Below, in pieces: positions 11,301 to 23,700 of a stretch of 64,000 bases of DNA. The notes below the pieces were generated by a model. That model worked only from the letters and a program-made list of their open reading frames with translations, was not told where the DNA came from and made no database searches. Numbering within the stretch: the stretch's first letter is position 1; every line of letters begins with the position of its first letter. Origin of the DNA: Nyssa sinensis (taxonomy: Eukaryota; Streptophyta; Magnoliopsida; Cornales; Nyssaceae); contig CM018031.1 in NCBI GenBank assembly GCA_008638375.1, positions 5,356,062 to 5,420,061 of the forward strand, given 5' to 3'. A program made the translations under genes and the position numbers.

Positions 11301-14300
11301 CGCACACACTTTCGTTACTAATAATGGTTTTTAGCGACGTTTAAGCTGTGTCACTAATATTATTATATTAGTAATCTTAAAATCAGCGATACACATGAGC
11401 ATCTGCAGTAACACTACCTATTGCGCAGAGAGAGAGAGAGAGTACCAATTCAGCAGTTTGAAGCATGTCAGTGGTGATGGCCCATAGAGCTAAGGGCTCT
11501 GTAAATGACATCCGTCTCCTTAAAAGCATCTGCCTCTACCACCACGGCATTTGCCGCTGCGCCAGACCAAAATGATCTGCCAAATAGTCCATTCACTCCT
11601 CATTCATCAATTACAATCAATTCCAATAGCTACTGCCCAGTACTTTAATATATTTACCACACTCTAGTAAAGGCTTTTACCGCGAGCATTACACGTGTAT
11701 GCGAAATTATATCGCTGAGTCTATTACATCTGGGTGATGATATATATAATTACAAACATACGATAAGTTTCACGTGACATTCTCTATAATTGCAATATTT
11801 CATAAAACTCATCATATGGTCATTGGTAAATATAAGGGTTGGGCGTGGTCATTACTCCTAAAAATTTTAGAAATTTGATATTTTATTCTTATTTTTTATA
11901 ATAAAAAAATAATTAAAAATTGGGAATTGCCTTCTCACAATTTTTTTATTACTTTTTTATTTTTTCAAGTTTTTTTTTGTTTGTAACTCCAAAATTTTTA
12001 TTTGCCCCTATGTTAATGGTCTTACGTCTACCATTACTTATGGCGATATGATGAATTTATGAAATAATTTTTTTTGATAAATATTTCCGAAGTTATTTGA
12101 TTGCTGCCTAGAAAATTTATGAAAACAGGTAAGATTGGTGTGTAGTTACTCTTTGAGGATGTCTTTGAGGACAGTGCTCTTGCCAGCTCCCATTCCACCA
12201 CCCATAAGGAGGAGCACCGGACTCCTTTCATTGTGAGCCACCGGCACCATCACGTCCGTACATTTGGATTCGCCAACGGAACCGATTGCTTTCATTTCCT
12301 CCACCAGTGTAGAAAACACCCTTGCCATTTTCAAGTCCTTTATCACCTTCTCAAATCTCCGCTTCCTACCGATCCAATCATCAATAATCGGGCCCCAAAA
12401 TTAAATTTACAAAAAAAATAAATAAATAAATCAGTATCATTATGATTAATATAGTGTAGGGTTGTCACTGAATTGAATCTTTATTCGAATTTGATTCATT
12501 TATCTCGATATGCACTAAGAATTTGATTCGATTAATTTAAATTTAATAATTATTTTAATTAAATGAATTAAATATAAATTAAACAAATCGGAACTATTAA
12601 TAATCAAACATATATACTAGTTTTTTATAGAGCATATTAAAATACATATTTTAAAATATTATAACATATTAAATATTAAATTATATAAGATTTTCTTAAG
12701 CTAGAATTTATATATTTTAAATTTAACATATTATAATATAATATTTTATACAGAAAAAGTGTAAGTAAATAAAAAAACATTTGATGAGAACCTCCTTCAC
12801 TAATGAGTTCTAACTCAATTGGTATCATGCGATCAAATGTGATTGGCAAAAAAGAAAACAAACAAACAAGAAAGTATTTGAAAGGAATTTCTTCAAAAAA
12901 CCTGTAAAGCATATCAGAATGCTGCAGCAATTGTCTTCACCAGATGAGTTTTAGCTACTGAATTTTGATCATTATATATAATTAATCATATGGTTAGTGC
13001 CTTAATATATGATCAAGTGGTATCCATCATATAATATTAATATAAGGGGACTATATAAATTGTAAAAGGTAAGTTGTTGTTTTCAGCTTTCACATGGAAC
13101 CCACTTGATGTGAAAACGTGGTCATCAATTTGTGACTTGATTAAAGTTTATGATTGGAATCAAGACTTTTTTTTGGCCAACTTAATTATTCATTTTGAAT
13201 TGACCAAATATATTATTTTTTTTTGGATAATGCCTCAAAATTTTTCTCGGATTAGTTTGGGTTCTTGTTTGAGCTTGAATCAAAATGGTGCATGACGTTG
13301 ACATTTTCTGTCTAGTTGACGTGTATGTTATATAAATTTTATTTTTATATATACAACCAAGCAGAAACGCTTCCTCACATCATTGTCATACTGTATACGA
13401 TAAAAAATTCTATCATCACTAGCTGGCTCCTCCTTTTATTTATATATATATATATACATTGAGAGATGGGGGGGACTCACGGGAGATGGGTAGAACAATC
13501 TCACTATATATAATATAATATACTATAATATTAGGCACAATAATATATATATATATATATGAGTAATGGAATTGGGTTCAAATTTTACGTTTTAAATGGT
13601 ATAGTAATAAATTATTGGTAATCATTAAAGAATGTGTGAATATATCATGAATGACACATTGTTTGGGGATACAAAACTTAGTACTAAAATTTGAGAATTT
13701 TAATTTTAATTTATGTATTGATATATATATATATAGATATATATATATATGTATGTATGTGTGTATGTATCATGTAAGCATGGTGAATATATCATGGACA
13801 TTAACATAGAAGGCAGGAAATAAATACAAAAGGTCACCTTGTGGCTGCCATTACCAAGTCCTTGAGCTTTTTCTGCTCAGAACCAACACTCAGGACCTGC
13901 AAATAATAATAAGGGTTGAAGATTTTAATGAGAAAATGGTGCTTTTAGTTTTTTTTTGGTTTTAAATTTTTTATATAAATATTTGTTTTGTAAATATATA
14001 TATATATATATATGAATACCTGACAGATCATAAGAGAAGCATGGCTCCAGTGAAATGCAAAATAACCAAGGATGCATCTATCTAATTCCTCCACCAGCTT
14101 CACATAAAGCAACTTGGCGTTTGGTTCCTTTGCAAAATATTCATAGATGATATCCTCAAACCCTTTGGATGTCTTCAAATACTCATAAGCTAATTTGCAC
14201 AACTCAGGACACTCACTTGCATCATTAAATCCTATTTGCCTTGCTGCACCACGTAAAAATTAATTTAATTTTAAATAATTAATCAAAAAAAAATTTAAAT

Positions 14301-15187
14301 TATTTTCCCAGTGGCTAAAAGTATTAAGAAAAAAATTATTATGGGTATCATCAAAATAGTATTGTATATATACATCCACTCACTCACGTATATATTATAT
14401 TAACATCACAGAGGAATTAAGCTAGCTTGAGCTTTAGGAGGGTAATCCCCCACCACCCACCAAATTTTTAATACTTTTTAATATTTTTTTTAAATATATC
14501 CTTTTAATTTATAATTTAGCTCAAGTCTAAAATTTTTCATGCTTTTTTCCTTATTGTATTTTTAATGTGTCCCTCGAATGGAACTTCTATCCACTTTTTG
14601 AAATTTTTTTTTTTTTATATATCTTAGTTTTTTTTAAAGGTATCCTCATTTGATTGAATTTCTTATTTAATTTATAATTAATTTTATATTAATGAATATA
14701 ATTACTTTTCAAAAATATTATGATCAATTAATATTCAAATTATATACTCCTTTAATTTTAAAATTTATAATCAAACCTTTAGCAAGAAATTCCTATCTCG
14801 TCCCACCAACATAGTGAATTAAAATAAATTATTGTCATAGTTGTTAAAAGTATAAGAAAAAATTTGCAATGGGTATCATCAAAGTAGTATTACATACACA
14901 CATACACACATATATATACTATTATACATATACATATATATATATATATGTATCTTACCAACATAATCAGCAAATCTTTCAAGTCTTCCAACACGGCCAG
15001 AGCCTGTCCTCTCTAACCGTGGAACAACGTTTTGATCTTTGGATGGCTTAGACTTTTTTTTGTGGTAATGCAACGCAGCGGCAGAGATGAATCCGATGGA
15101 GGTTGCAGCAAGGATGTGTGCAAGGATAACTTTGCCATAACCCTCTAAAGATAGAGTTAGAGGAAGTTATTACTACCTGCGAGGCGC

Positions 15188-15237
<50 letters not shown>

Positions 15238-15269
15238 TCAAAGTTGCAGGGTTAATTACCTTTCTGCAT
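8380..15269 (-). CDS. NADKC: Calmodulin-dependent NAD kinase (NADKc type, zeta-toxin-like P-loop domain), with a +1 frameshift in exon 6
   Basis: The family phosphorylates NAD+ to NADP+ in response to Ca2+/calmodulin. Nine exons on the minus strand: 15260-15269, 14959-15144, 14020-14243, 13838-13896, 12150-12365, 11446-11576, 10837-11156, 10547-10691 and 8380-8619. The N-terminus MQKEGYGKVILAHILAATS has a single membrane segment (about residues 9-30). A basic stretch with RLERTGSGRVGRLERF follows, which fits the calmodulin-binding region. The Walker A motif GGGMGAGKST is at about 215-224. Further signatures are VVVEADAFKETDVIYRA, DVIMDGTLSWEPF and RVNSQLKSHKRFA. Oddity: exon 6 is 131 bases where the phases require 130. 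Frame is lost after SSMGHHH, within 'ccatcaccactgacatg', and DMLQTAEL follows one base out. Without that base the product would be 509 residues. All other junctions are in phase. It may be a damaged copy or a one-base sequence error. Confidence 0.82.
8825..10451 (+). mobile_element. Non-autonomous LTR retrotransposon (Copia-like ends) in the last NADKc intron
   Basis: Two direct repeats of about 255 bases bound the element. The 5' LTR is 8825-9077, starting TGTTAGAAG and ending TCTAACA. The 3' LTR is about 10194-10451. They share 'acatatatagtattgtgtaa', 'agtttcacataatt' and 'tattccaccaaatcta'. A primer-binding site TGGTATTAGAGC (9078-9089) directly follows the 5' LTR, one base from the usual initiator-Met-tRNA site. 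A purine tract 'agggagag' precedes the 3' LTR. A 5-base target duplication ATAAT flanks both ends. The interior of about 1.1 kb has no gag or pol, so movement would need enzymes from elsewhere. The element is antisense to the host gene and lies in the intron between exons 8 and 9. Confidence 0.85.
9165..9770 (+). repeat. Tandem repeats inside the LTR element
   Basis: Two sets are present. The first (about 9170-9300) is a pair of about 66-base copies containing 'gggcagaactgctgagacga'-type wording. The second (about 9565-9770) has five copies of a unit built on 'ttcagtcacagaccgaaggt' plus 'ctcactca', with spacers of about 33 or 50 bases. In two overlapping frames this produces repetitive peptides (SQTEGLTH repeated, or HRQKVSLTLF repeated) of 150 and 188 codons. 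The peptides follow from the repeat and do not resemble gag. Confidence 0.7.
14410..14815 (+). repeat. Dispersed repeat, copy 1 (paired with 48.24-48.76 kb), in NADKc intron 2
   Basis: It begins 'gctagcttgagctttaggag' and 'ggtaatccccc' and ends near 'cctttagcaagaaattcc'. The copy at 48.24-48.76 kb has the same order: 'gctagcttgggcttaggagg', 'gtaattcccccc', 'attcatgaatctaattac', 'aaaaatattatta' and 'gatcaaacatttaacg'. It has no coding capacity and no clear terminal inverted repeats. It is an old non-coding interspersed repeat of unknown class. Confidence 0.5.
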
Positions 15270-18200
15270 GGTTTTGTGAAATTCAAAGAAGAGTCAGCAG
15301 AGAGTCAGAGAATAGAAACTCGGGTTTTGTTGGCTTTTAATGCCTAGAGTTGCAGAAGAGAAATGAGTTTAACAGCCTGATACTACATAGTTTATATTTG
15401 GGTAAAAGTCTTGATTTTAGACAAATTTCCTATGTTCCCATCAATGAAAGATTGTTATCTTTTAGACCCTTTTAACAAATTTAGGTGTCATTCCACCCAC
15501 TAAAACTATACATGCAAAAGACTAAAGTATCCCTTTTTTTTTATTATTAATACTGCATGAAAGAGTAAATTGAAATCACACCAATTATGTGATAAATAAA
15601 TATTTATATTACTTGAATAAGATGAGAGAAGAAGTCAATATTTTATTTTAGAAGAGACAATTTTTTTGTTAATTGTTCGATCATAAAAAAATTAAAAAAT
15701 TTAATATTGATAAATAAGTAACTAAATTCAATAATATAGAAGAATTTGCAAATTAAACAAAAAAGAATCTTTTTAAAATGTTTAGGCTATACAAGAAAAT
15801 TACAAGTCAATTAAAACTTCATTGAGAAGTTAAATTGAAATTAAATTAACGATAAAGTACTTAAAAGTTTATATTAGAGGGGGGCAAAATAAAAATTAAA
15901 AAGGAATATTTTGAAAATATTTGAAAAAGTAATAAAAAAAAAATTCAAACAAAAAAATTGAGAGGGCACATGTAACCTCGTCCCTAGATAGGACCTTAGT
16001 CCTTACATTCTTCCCTATTAAATACACATTTCAAATAATTAAAGATTTGTGAGTCCTTTTGAAAAAAATAGTAGAATTATATTAGTGATATTAGAGGGTT
16101 TCATTAGATTTACTTTAAATTTAGTAAATCACATAGCCAATATTAATATAAAGCCAAAGTTTCTACTCGCAAATAGATTTACAGAGGACCTGTTTATCAA
16201 TAGAAAAAGAGAAGAAGAAGAATGGTTAGGACATTATCACTTGTTTAATTTAGTTTAATATGTAACACTACTTTCCATTCTTACTTTGCTAGCTTCAAAT
16301 GATGATTTTGATCACCTTTAAGCCTTTTAAAGCACTGAATAATATATTTAAAAATTAAAAGGAGGAGCCTGCCAAGATAGATTCCTCTTGTCAACAGTCA
16401 CATAAAAATTCACGTGCATAAAATATGAGAAATTATTGAATTCATCTGTCTTAATAATTTCAACGTTTAAATAATACATTGTTTTAATAATTTCAATGAT
16501 TAAATGATATATCACATGTAAGTATATAATATATTGTTGCAAACGTAACCTTCAATCAAGCTGTTGAAAGATCTCAATGAACTAATGAATAATTACTCAT
16601 AAAATAGATGCATGATTGGCAAAGACTTAAAGTTAGAAAGAATTGTAAAATTGAAAATTGAAATCAAACTTTTATAAAATTGAGAATTTAATAAAAATTC
16701 AAAAAAAATTCTGGCATTCACATTTTCTTTTTGAAGTAAAAATTATAAAATTGGAACTCAAAAGTAAACATTATAAAATAAAAAAATTGAATAAAATATC
16801 AAAAGCCATGATTTAATCATTTCTTCTTTTATACACCCTTACCACTACCAAACTAGCTTTATGATTAAAAAATTAGAAAAAAAACATATTTTGATCATCC
16901 CTTATATATTTTTAAAATGAAGAAAACATTCAACAAAAACACTTTTATTAATATTATCTTCATCTCTAACATTGTCTTTTCCAATCATCTTCTTCTCTTC
17001 AATATATTCTTGAATTTCATTCGCCACGATCTCCATTTATTTTTAATTTTGATTTATCTTTCATTTCAAATTCAATAATTGAAAGTCTTTCAACGTTGGA
17101 TTAAAAAAAAAAACTCACAATTGTCCATACACCAAGGACAAACGAAATTTCTTTAAGCTTTCTTGGCTTTTATTATTTATTAACTATTTTTTATGAACAA
17201 ATTATATTGACTTTTTCTAAAATTTATGACAATTACACTGATTTTTTCTAAAATTTTTAAAATTATACTAACCTCTCATATTTTACAAAATAATATACAA
17301 ATACATCCTCCAGTCAATTTTTTTCTTTAAAATGACAAAACTACTCTTTTCATATTTTTTTTTTCAATTTTTTAAATTTAAACGATTTTTTTCATTTTTC
17401 AAGTAAATATTGATAAAAATTTTAAATTTATTTTTTTAAAAATAAATTTAAGTTATTTACCTTAAATTTGTTTTTAAATAAAAAATTAAAAATTTTAAAA
17501 AAAAGTTAAAATGAATTGATCAAATTAAAAAAATACAAAAATAAATAAATAAAAGAGATAATTTCATCATTTTGAAGAAAAAAAAATTGACAAAAAAATA
17601 TATCTGTATATTATTTTATAAAATAAAAAAAGTCATTATAATTTCAGAAATTGCAAGAGAAGTCAGTATAATTTCAAAAACCCCATAAAAGATCAGTATA
17701 ATTGTTATAAATTTAAAAAAAAATGAATATAATTTACGCAATTTTTATCAATCCAATTTTCTTCATTTTTTATATGTGCTCGTTAGAAAAAAACTATCTC
17801 AGGCGAGCCCTCTTCAATTTATTTTTTGGACTCAAAGACGTCTTTCAATAGATGTATTTTACGTGATTTTTATAAGTTCATTATGAATATCATCTGCAAC
17901 CGATACATAATGCCAACAATATTAATGTAAGTCTTATATAAATATTACATCAATATCACATTAGAAAATATTAATGTTATAAATATCACATTAGAACAGT
18001 AGTCGCTCACGACGTGCAACCACCGTCGGCAAGAAATTATGAATCAGGCGTATTAATGGGACTATTATTAAAATAAACAAGTAAAAACCATCACCATGTC
18101 ATAGCCATGAATGCAACGTATTTTCTTTATTTTTCACAATTTACTTTATATGAACATCATTTCGTATATATCTCTCTCACCCACATCATATATATACATT

Positions 18201-18552
18201 GAACGGATCAGTGTTCATATTAAGAAATGCTGGTGGGATTTGTTGATCTTGAAACAAAAAAAAAAAAATTGCTATGGTGTGAGAGGGACGAAATATATCT
18301 ATTTTTGGAGAGGGAAGAAAGGCGCAAGGTGAAGTGATAAATAAAAATCTCATTTGGATGGTCATGATGAAGAGAGAAGAAAAAAATTAGAGAGTCATAG
18401 ACTGGCTACTCCTGTTCCCTCCCCCCTCCCAAGTGAAGAGGTTTGGAAATAGAGAAACTTGATTTAATGAGAAATTTTTAAATACTAAATATGTTATTAA
18501 ATGAATAAGTTAAAAATTAGAAGTATAACAAAAAAATGGTATAAATGTCAAC

Positions 18553-18590
<38 letters not shown>

Positions 18591-18898
18591 TTTCATTTTT
18601 ATTGACTAATAAAAAAATGGATAACTTTTTTCTCAATTCTTTTCTAAACATTCAAGCAAGGTAACAATTTTTCTTTCCTCTTTCTAATTTATATTATCAT
18701 TTCTTTTATTTTTTATTCAATACCTCCAAACTAGAAGATAGCCTGCCCAAGCACTCAAGCACATGAAAAAACATTCTACAAAGCAGGAGAAACCCTGGGA
18801 AACAAGCCAAAAACATGCCATATTGGCTCAGATCAATCTCAAAAACAAATACAGGTAGGCACTTGCGAGGCACATTTAAATGTAAAAGACAGAGTTCG

Positions 18899-18900
<2 letters not shown>
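15270..18900. other. Intergenic sequence upstream of NADKc
   Basis: About 15,270-15,420 should hold the NADKc leader and promoter; 'gtttatatttggg' near 15,390 is a weak TATA candidate. The remainder is AT-rich with homopolymer runs. A copy of the fold-back MITE is annotated separately at 17.17-17.75 kb. (AT)n runs occur at 18,560-18,590. No open frame shows protein family signatures. Confidence 0.5.
17170..17750. mobile_element. Long-TIR (fold-back) MITE, copy 2
   Basis: The left arm holds 'acaattacactgattttttc', 'aaattatactaacctctc', 'cagtcaatttttttctt' and 'aaaatgacaaaact'. The right arm holds the inverse: 'aatttcatcattttgaagaa', 'aaaaattgacaaaaaaat', 'agtcagtataatttc' and 'atataatttacgc'. 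The arms pair over roughly 200 bases with an AT-rich centre. It has the same structure and wording as the element at 41.9 kb, so it belongs to the same family. Confidence 0.6.

Positions 18901-18901
<1 letters not shown>

Positions 18902-18946
<45 letters not shown>
18902..18946. repeat. (AT)n microsatellite
   Basis: An uninterrupted AT dinucleotide run of about 45 bases next to the repeat cluster at 19 kb. Longer AT runs also occur at 18,560-18,590, 50,145-50,192 and 55,597-55,620. Confidence 0.95.
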
Positions 18947-18949
<3 letters not shown>

Positions 18950-18959
18950 GAAAATCAAA

Positions 18960-19417
18960 CATATGCTAATTGGGTAGAGTCAGACACTTCACCACTCGGA
19001 TAGGACCTCGATCCTATAAGAGAATTCTATTATGATGAATAATGATATAGAATAACTTCACCTATAAGAGAATTCTATTATAATGAATACTGATATAGAA
19101 TAACTTCACCACTAGGATAGGACCTCGATCCTATAAGAGAATTCTATTACAATGAATAATGATATAGAATAATAGTCTCACCCAATAACTTGAAGAATTC
19201 GGTTACATGTAACCAAGCTCTATATAAAGAGTAAGAGATATAAAGTAAGAGGGATCACTAACATTACAAAACAAGAAAACATCAGAGAAACAGAGGGTCG
19301 ATACCCTCATCAACCCTCTAAATTTGGGTACGGGTTAACATTACAAAACAAGAAAACATCAGAGAGACAAAGAGGGTTCATACCCTCATCAACCCTTTAA
19401 ATTTGGGTACGGGTAAA

Positions 19418-19458
<41 letters not shown>

Positions 19459-20010
19459 ATATGCCTATAAAATTCTTCACTTACCCCCAAAAAAAAACCT
19501 AAGAACAATGGCAGAACGAACCTAAAAAGGAAAGTCACTTCTGCTTCCCAACAATAATTTGACAAACTGAACCTGGCACAAGAATAGCTTGGCAAAACTT
19601 ACCATTTGAACCTGATCAGAGTCTGCCATGCCCTCACACATAATTTATTCAAAAATGAGCCAAACAATCTATTAAGATGATAATTATTATAAAATATGAT
19701 TATGATAATGCAATTACAAGATTTTAATATATAATGTTACTAAAACTATAATATTGTATTCATTTATTTATTTTGTTCAAAATGCAATTACATATTGTTG
19801 GAGAATTTAATAAAAATAAAATTCTTATTTATTTAATAAAAATAAAAATATGATTATGATAATGCAAGGGCTTCTTTGCCAAACCATTCAGCCACCCTAA
19901 CTGCTGCATTTCACCCATTAACAATAGCAAAAGAAGAAACTAAATCCCTGACAACAGCAAAATGAGGATATCATTGAATCAAAGGCCGAGGTCCTATCCG
20001 TGTGGTGCGT
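18960..20010. repeat. Nested tandem repeat cluster, possibly an LTR or TRIM remnant
   Basis: Three copies of a unit of about 60 bases, 'cctataagagaattctatta' plus 'atgataatgatatagaataa' with variants, run from 19,012 to 19,175. Next comes a TATA-like CTCTATATAAAGAG near 19,220. Then come two copies of about 77 bases starting 'aacattacaaaacaagaaaa' and ending 'aaatttgggtacgggt' (19,260-19,414). A short motif 'cggataggacctcg' at about 18,995 recurs inverted at about 19,990 ('cgaggtcctatccg'). The combination of a promoter-like box and repeated leader suggests a retroelement terminus duplicated in place, but no PBS or paired LTR could be fixed. Confidence 0.45.
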
Positions 20011-20442
20011 GAGCCTGGTTTTTGATTCTTCTAGGTTTCTCCTCCCCCATCGTTGTATCAGAAAAAAAGAAAAAAGAAAAAAAGCAGCCACTGGTATGTA
20101 CATAAATACATTTATAGCTTAAAACATCCTTCACTATCCTCTGAATGAAAAGTCTCTCAGAATTATGTCATACATATGTAACCATGAAGATTGCATTGAC
20201 ATATCAAGTAAAATAAAATATGAGATCACAGGAAGAAGCTTGATATCAAAAGAATTTTCACAATTTCAATTACCAATAGATGATATAATTATAAAATAAA
20301 TTTTTCAAAATTTTAATTACAATTCAGAGGAGAGCTCATACCTTGCAATGATTTTTTACTTGGCATTTACTCAAGCTAGAACTCAGGACTACTGTAGCCT
20401 TAAACAACTGTAGCTTAGTGATGGATGAAAATTGATAAATGC

Positions 20443-20684
20443 CTATAAGCCTAACCTTCTTCTCTCTTCAAATTTTAATTTCAAATCATCTTCGGACGGA
20501 ATTTTCCCACCGCTTGTCAAGGTTGTGCACCACCATGTCATTAGCTCATCCTGTAAAATGCAGAGTGTAAAACCACTTTTGTACCAAAAAAGGGGGTAAG
20601 AACAAAAAAAAAAATTGTTTATATTTCAAAGTAAACACCAAAAAATTTAATACTAACAAAACAGTCATTCTTGCATTAAAGTTT

Positions 20685-20715
<31 letters not shown>

Positions 20716-23700
20716 GTAATCATAATCATTTTAATAACCCAAAAATTAATAGTAATAATTTTCTTCCATGAGTTTCAATTTACAACTCTGCAGTCCTAAA
20801 ATGCTAATGGCCATTATATCAAAATTTACAATTATTAAAATTAGTGTCGAGCGGTTGGTGACAAATAAAAGTTAAAATTTTTGGCCATGATAGCTACCCA
20901 AGGTTGATCTCTCTGCAAATATTAATGGAAATGAGTATTATTGGCCTCAAAGTAAATGCTTGTCATTTTAGAAAGACTTGTCCAAGGTGAATTAGCAAGT
21001 AACTTTTACAAACTCAAATTCAATTCTCTGGCTGTAGCATTCAATAGTTATCATATTTCATTACTGAAAACATTAAGTGAATATAAAACTATTTCCTTGT
21101 TTCCTGTTACTGTACTACATATATTAGATATATTTTGTGGAAGAAATATACAACAAAATAAATTCAAATAGATTGATAAGGTGTATATTATCCATGCAGT
21201 TTATAAAACCTTCATAGAAAGTCTGAAACCATGGAGACACGATCTTGGGGTCTGACAAGGATATGATGTTTCACCCAATAAAGAATTAAGAAATTCTGTT
21301 TGCATTCGATTGCCAACATGACATTCAACCAGCTTTTCTTTTATCTGACAAGATCGGGTAAAATGCCAAAATAACCATCACAATGTTACGAAAAGTTGTA
21401 TGTTATGCTCATGACAGTCAATTTAGTGATTAAGATTGAAAAAAACAAAAAAACTGATGGCTTAAGAAATATAAAACAAGCAACTGTAAGTAAAGGATAT
21501 GAAATGAAGACAGATATTTACCTCAAGGAAATCATGGTTGGAGACATACCGACTTTCAACCGGACATTTGATACCCCCAACATCTACCAATATGGAATTC
21601 TTGGAATTTTGTGGTGATTTTTCTCTTTGTGCACCTGTTAATCAGTCAAAAGAGAGAAGAAAAATGGAAAATGAATCAGAATGAAATATTGGCCGTTAAA
21701 GAAGCATAACTAAACAACAGTCCTCATAATCAAATTTAAAACTTAACTTCTGCACAATATCAGTCATCTTAAAATATGTTCACAAGTGGATTATATGATC
21801 TTAGCTTTACCAGTTATGCAAGCCACATAGTACCCTGTTCCACCTGGTCCTTCCCCCTTCCCGAGCCGCAAGCGTAGGAAAAAACCATTGAGATGAGGAA
21901 GTGAGATTTGGGAGTTCATCCATCTGAGGCCCATGCAACAGGAAAGTAATCAAATGCAGATAAATATAAATGGAAGTAGAGATAATGAAGAATAATGATC
22001 TGATACTTAAAAGACACAAGCATAAAAATCCTTCACGTGCATCAGTTTCCAGTTTCCAGTTAGTAGTGAGCTCCCCAATCTTTCTGGCATTTCTCTATCA
22101 TACTCTTAACGTTCACAGCCATGGGAGTGTCTTCCTTTTTCTTCTTTTTCTTTGCTTTTCTTTTTTTTTTTTTTTGGGGGGGGGGTTGGCAAAAATTATG
22201 TTTTCATTAGGAAATCATAGCACAGCGACTTGAGTAAAAACAGAAGAGAGAAATTTGAATTTCCTCTTGAAAAGAGGAAGATATTCCTTACCCTCGGAAA
22301 GAACATGAGAAGGAAAAAACATGTCTAACAATGCCTCAAAATGGAATAATCACGCTTTACTGCCACAGACTAAACTTGAGTATCTACACAGGTGATGGCT
22401 AATTCAATCTTGCAAACATGCATGTAAAACAGTTAGGAGGCCGGATTAACTTCAATTCCCCCTTTTTTGGCCCATCTCCTATGCTTCGAACAATTCAATG
22501 AGGTTTACAATTATGGTTAGACAGTTACTATCTGGAACTCAAAAAAGTATCAAGATATCGATACAAATAATTTAGTTCACTATATTCTTAAGGTGTATAT
22601 ATGGTACATACACAAATACATTGTAGTTAAATGAACTACATGCTTTATGCAAGGATTAATTCTCTATAGAGTAATGTAAAAAAAAAAATTATTGATTGGA
22701 TGGTGACCATGTTTTACTTACTTGAGGATATCCATACGAGACAAACGAAGCTTCCTTATAGCATCAAACATTCCTTTTGGTACATCCGAAATCTGCTTAT
22801 TGACAAAATTGCACAAAGGTGTGATCTGGGTTTCTTCTAACTTGTTCTCCCCGGAACTTGAAGAAATATTCTTCAATTTTGAAATCCTTTGGTCAGAGGT
22901 CATTATTCCACTCCATTTCAGGTTCGGACTTGAATCAGTGTCTATTCGAGATTTCTTCCGAGCGCAAATAGTATGTGCAACAGCTACCGGGGGATGGTTT
23001 TCCTTAGTTTCCAGCATCCTAGCATATTTTTCATTGCCTGCAGTAAGCTGTACTTTATTAGCACTGTAATGATCAACCAAAGAAGCACCACATTCTGATT
23101 GCAGTTGCCCTCTCGAGGATGGGATGGGACATGAAATAGCCCAGTGATCGAGTTGAAAACATCTAATGCAAAAACAAAGAGATTCTTCTGCACCATCATA
23201 TGAAGTGATGTTTCTTAGAAGACTGTTCAGCTCAGTTTCTGTTATCTCCGAGCAGTCACGTAGATCATGGCCACTCCTGCCACAAAAGAAACAGGTTATC
23301 ATCATGCAAGTTGCATCATCTTTTACATCCGATGGTATGATGTGTTTGAGGGCATCCAATCTCCTTGCAAACATAGAGGCCATTGCTACTGCACTTTTTA
23401 ATTTCTGGGAAGGTAGACGAGGGTTCAATTTATATATAGATTTCTGATCATTATGTCCATGAACTTTTTTCAATCCACAGGAAGCCTCTGTATTGGGAGC
23501 ATAGTTCTGCAATTCTTTAGCCACAACATTTTCTGGGTCTACGGTGGAATACTCCTTGGCCTCTGAACTTTTCTCGTCTGTGGAAAAATCGGCATGAGTT
23601 TGAACATGAGGAATAAGCCTTCCACAATCAGCAGAACCCTCTAGCTCTTTTCTAGTAATGTGGTTGCAATGATCTAAATTTAACACAGGGCCAATACTTT

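Noticed and set aside
12676..12930. A possible extra NADKc exon (frame starting MLQHSDMLYRFFEE)
   Set aside because: Exons 4 and 5 join perfectly in phase without it, and the family sequence continues directly from VMAATR to KRRFEKVIKDL.
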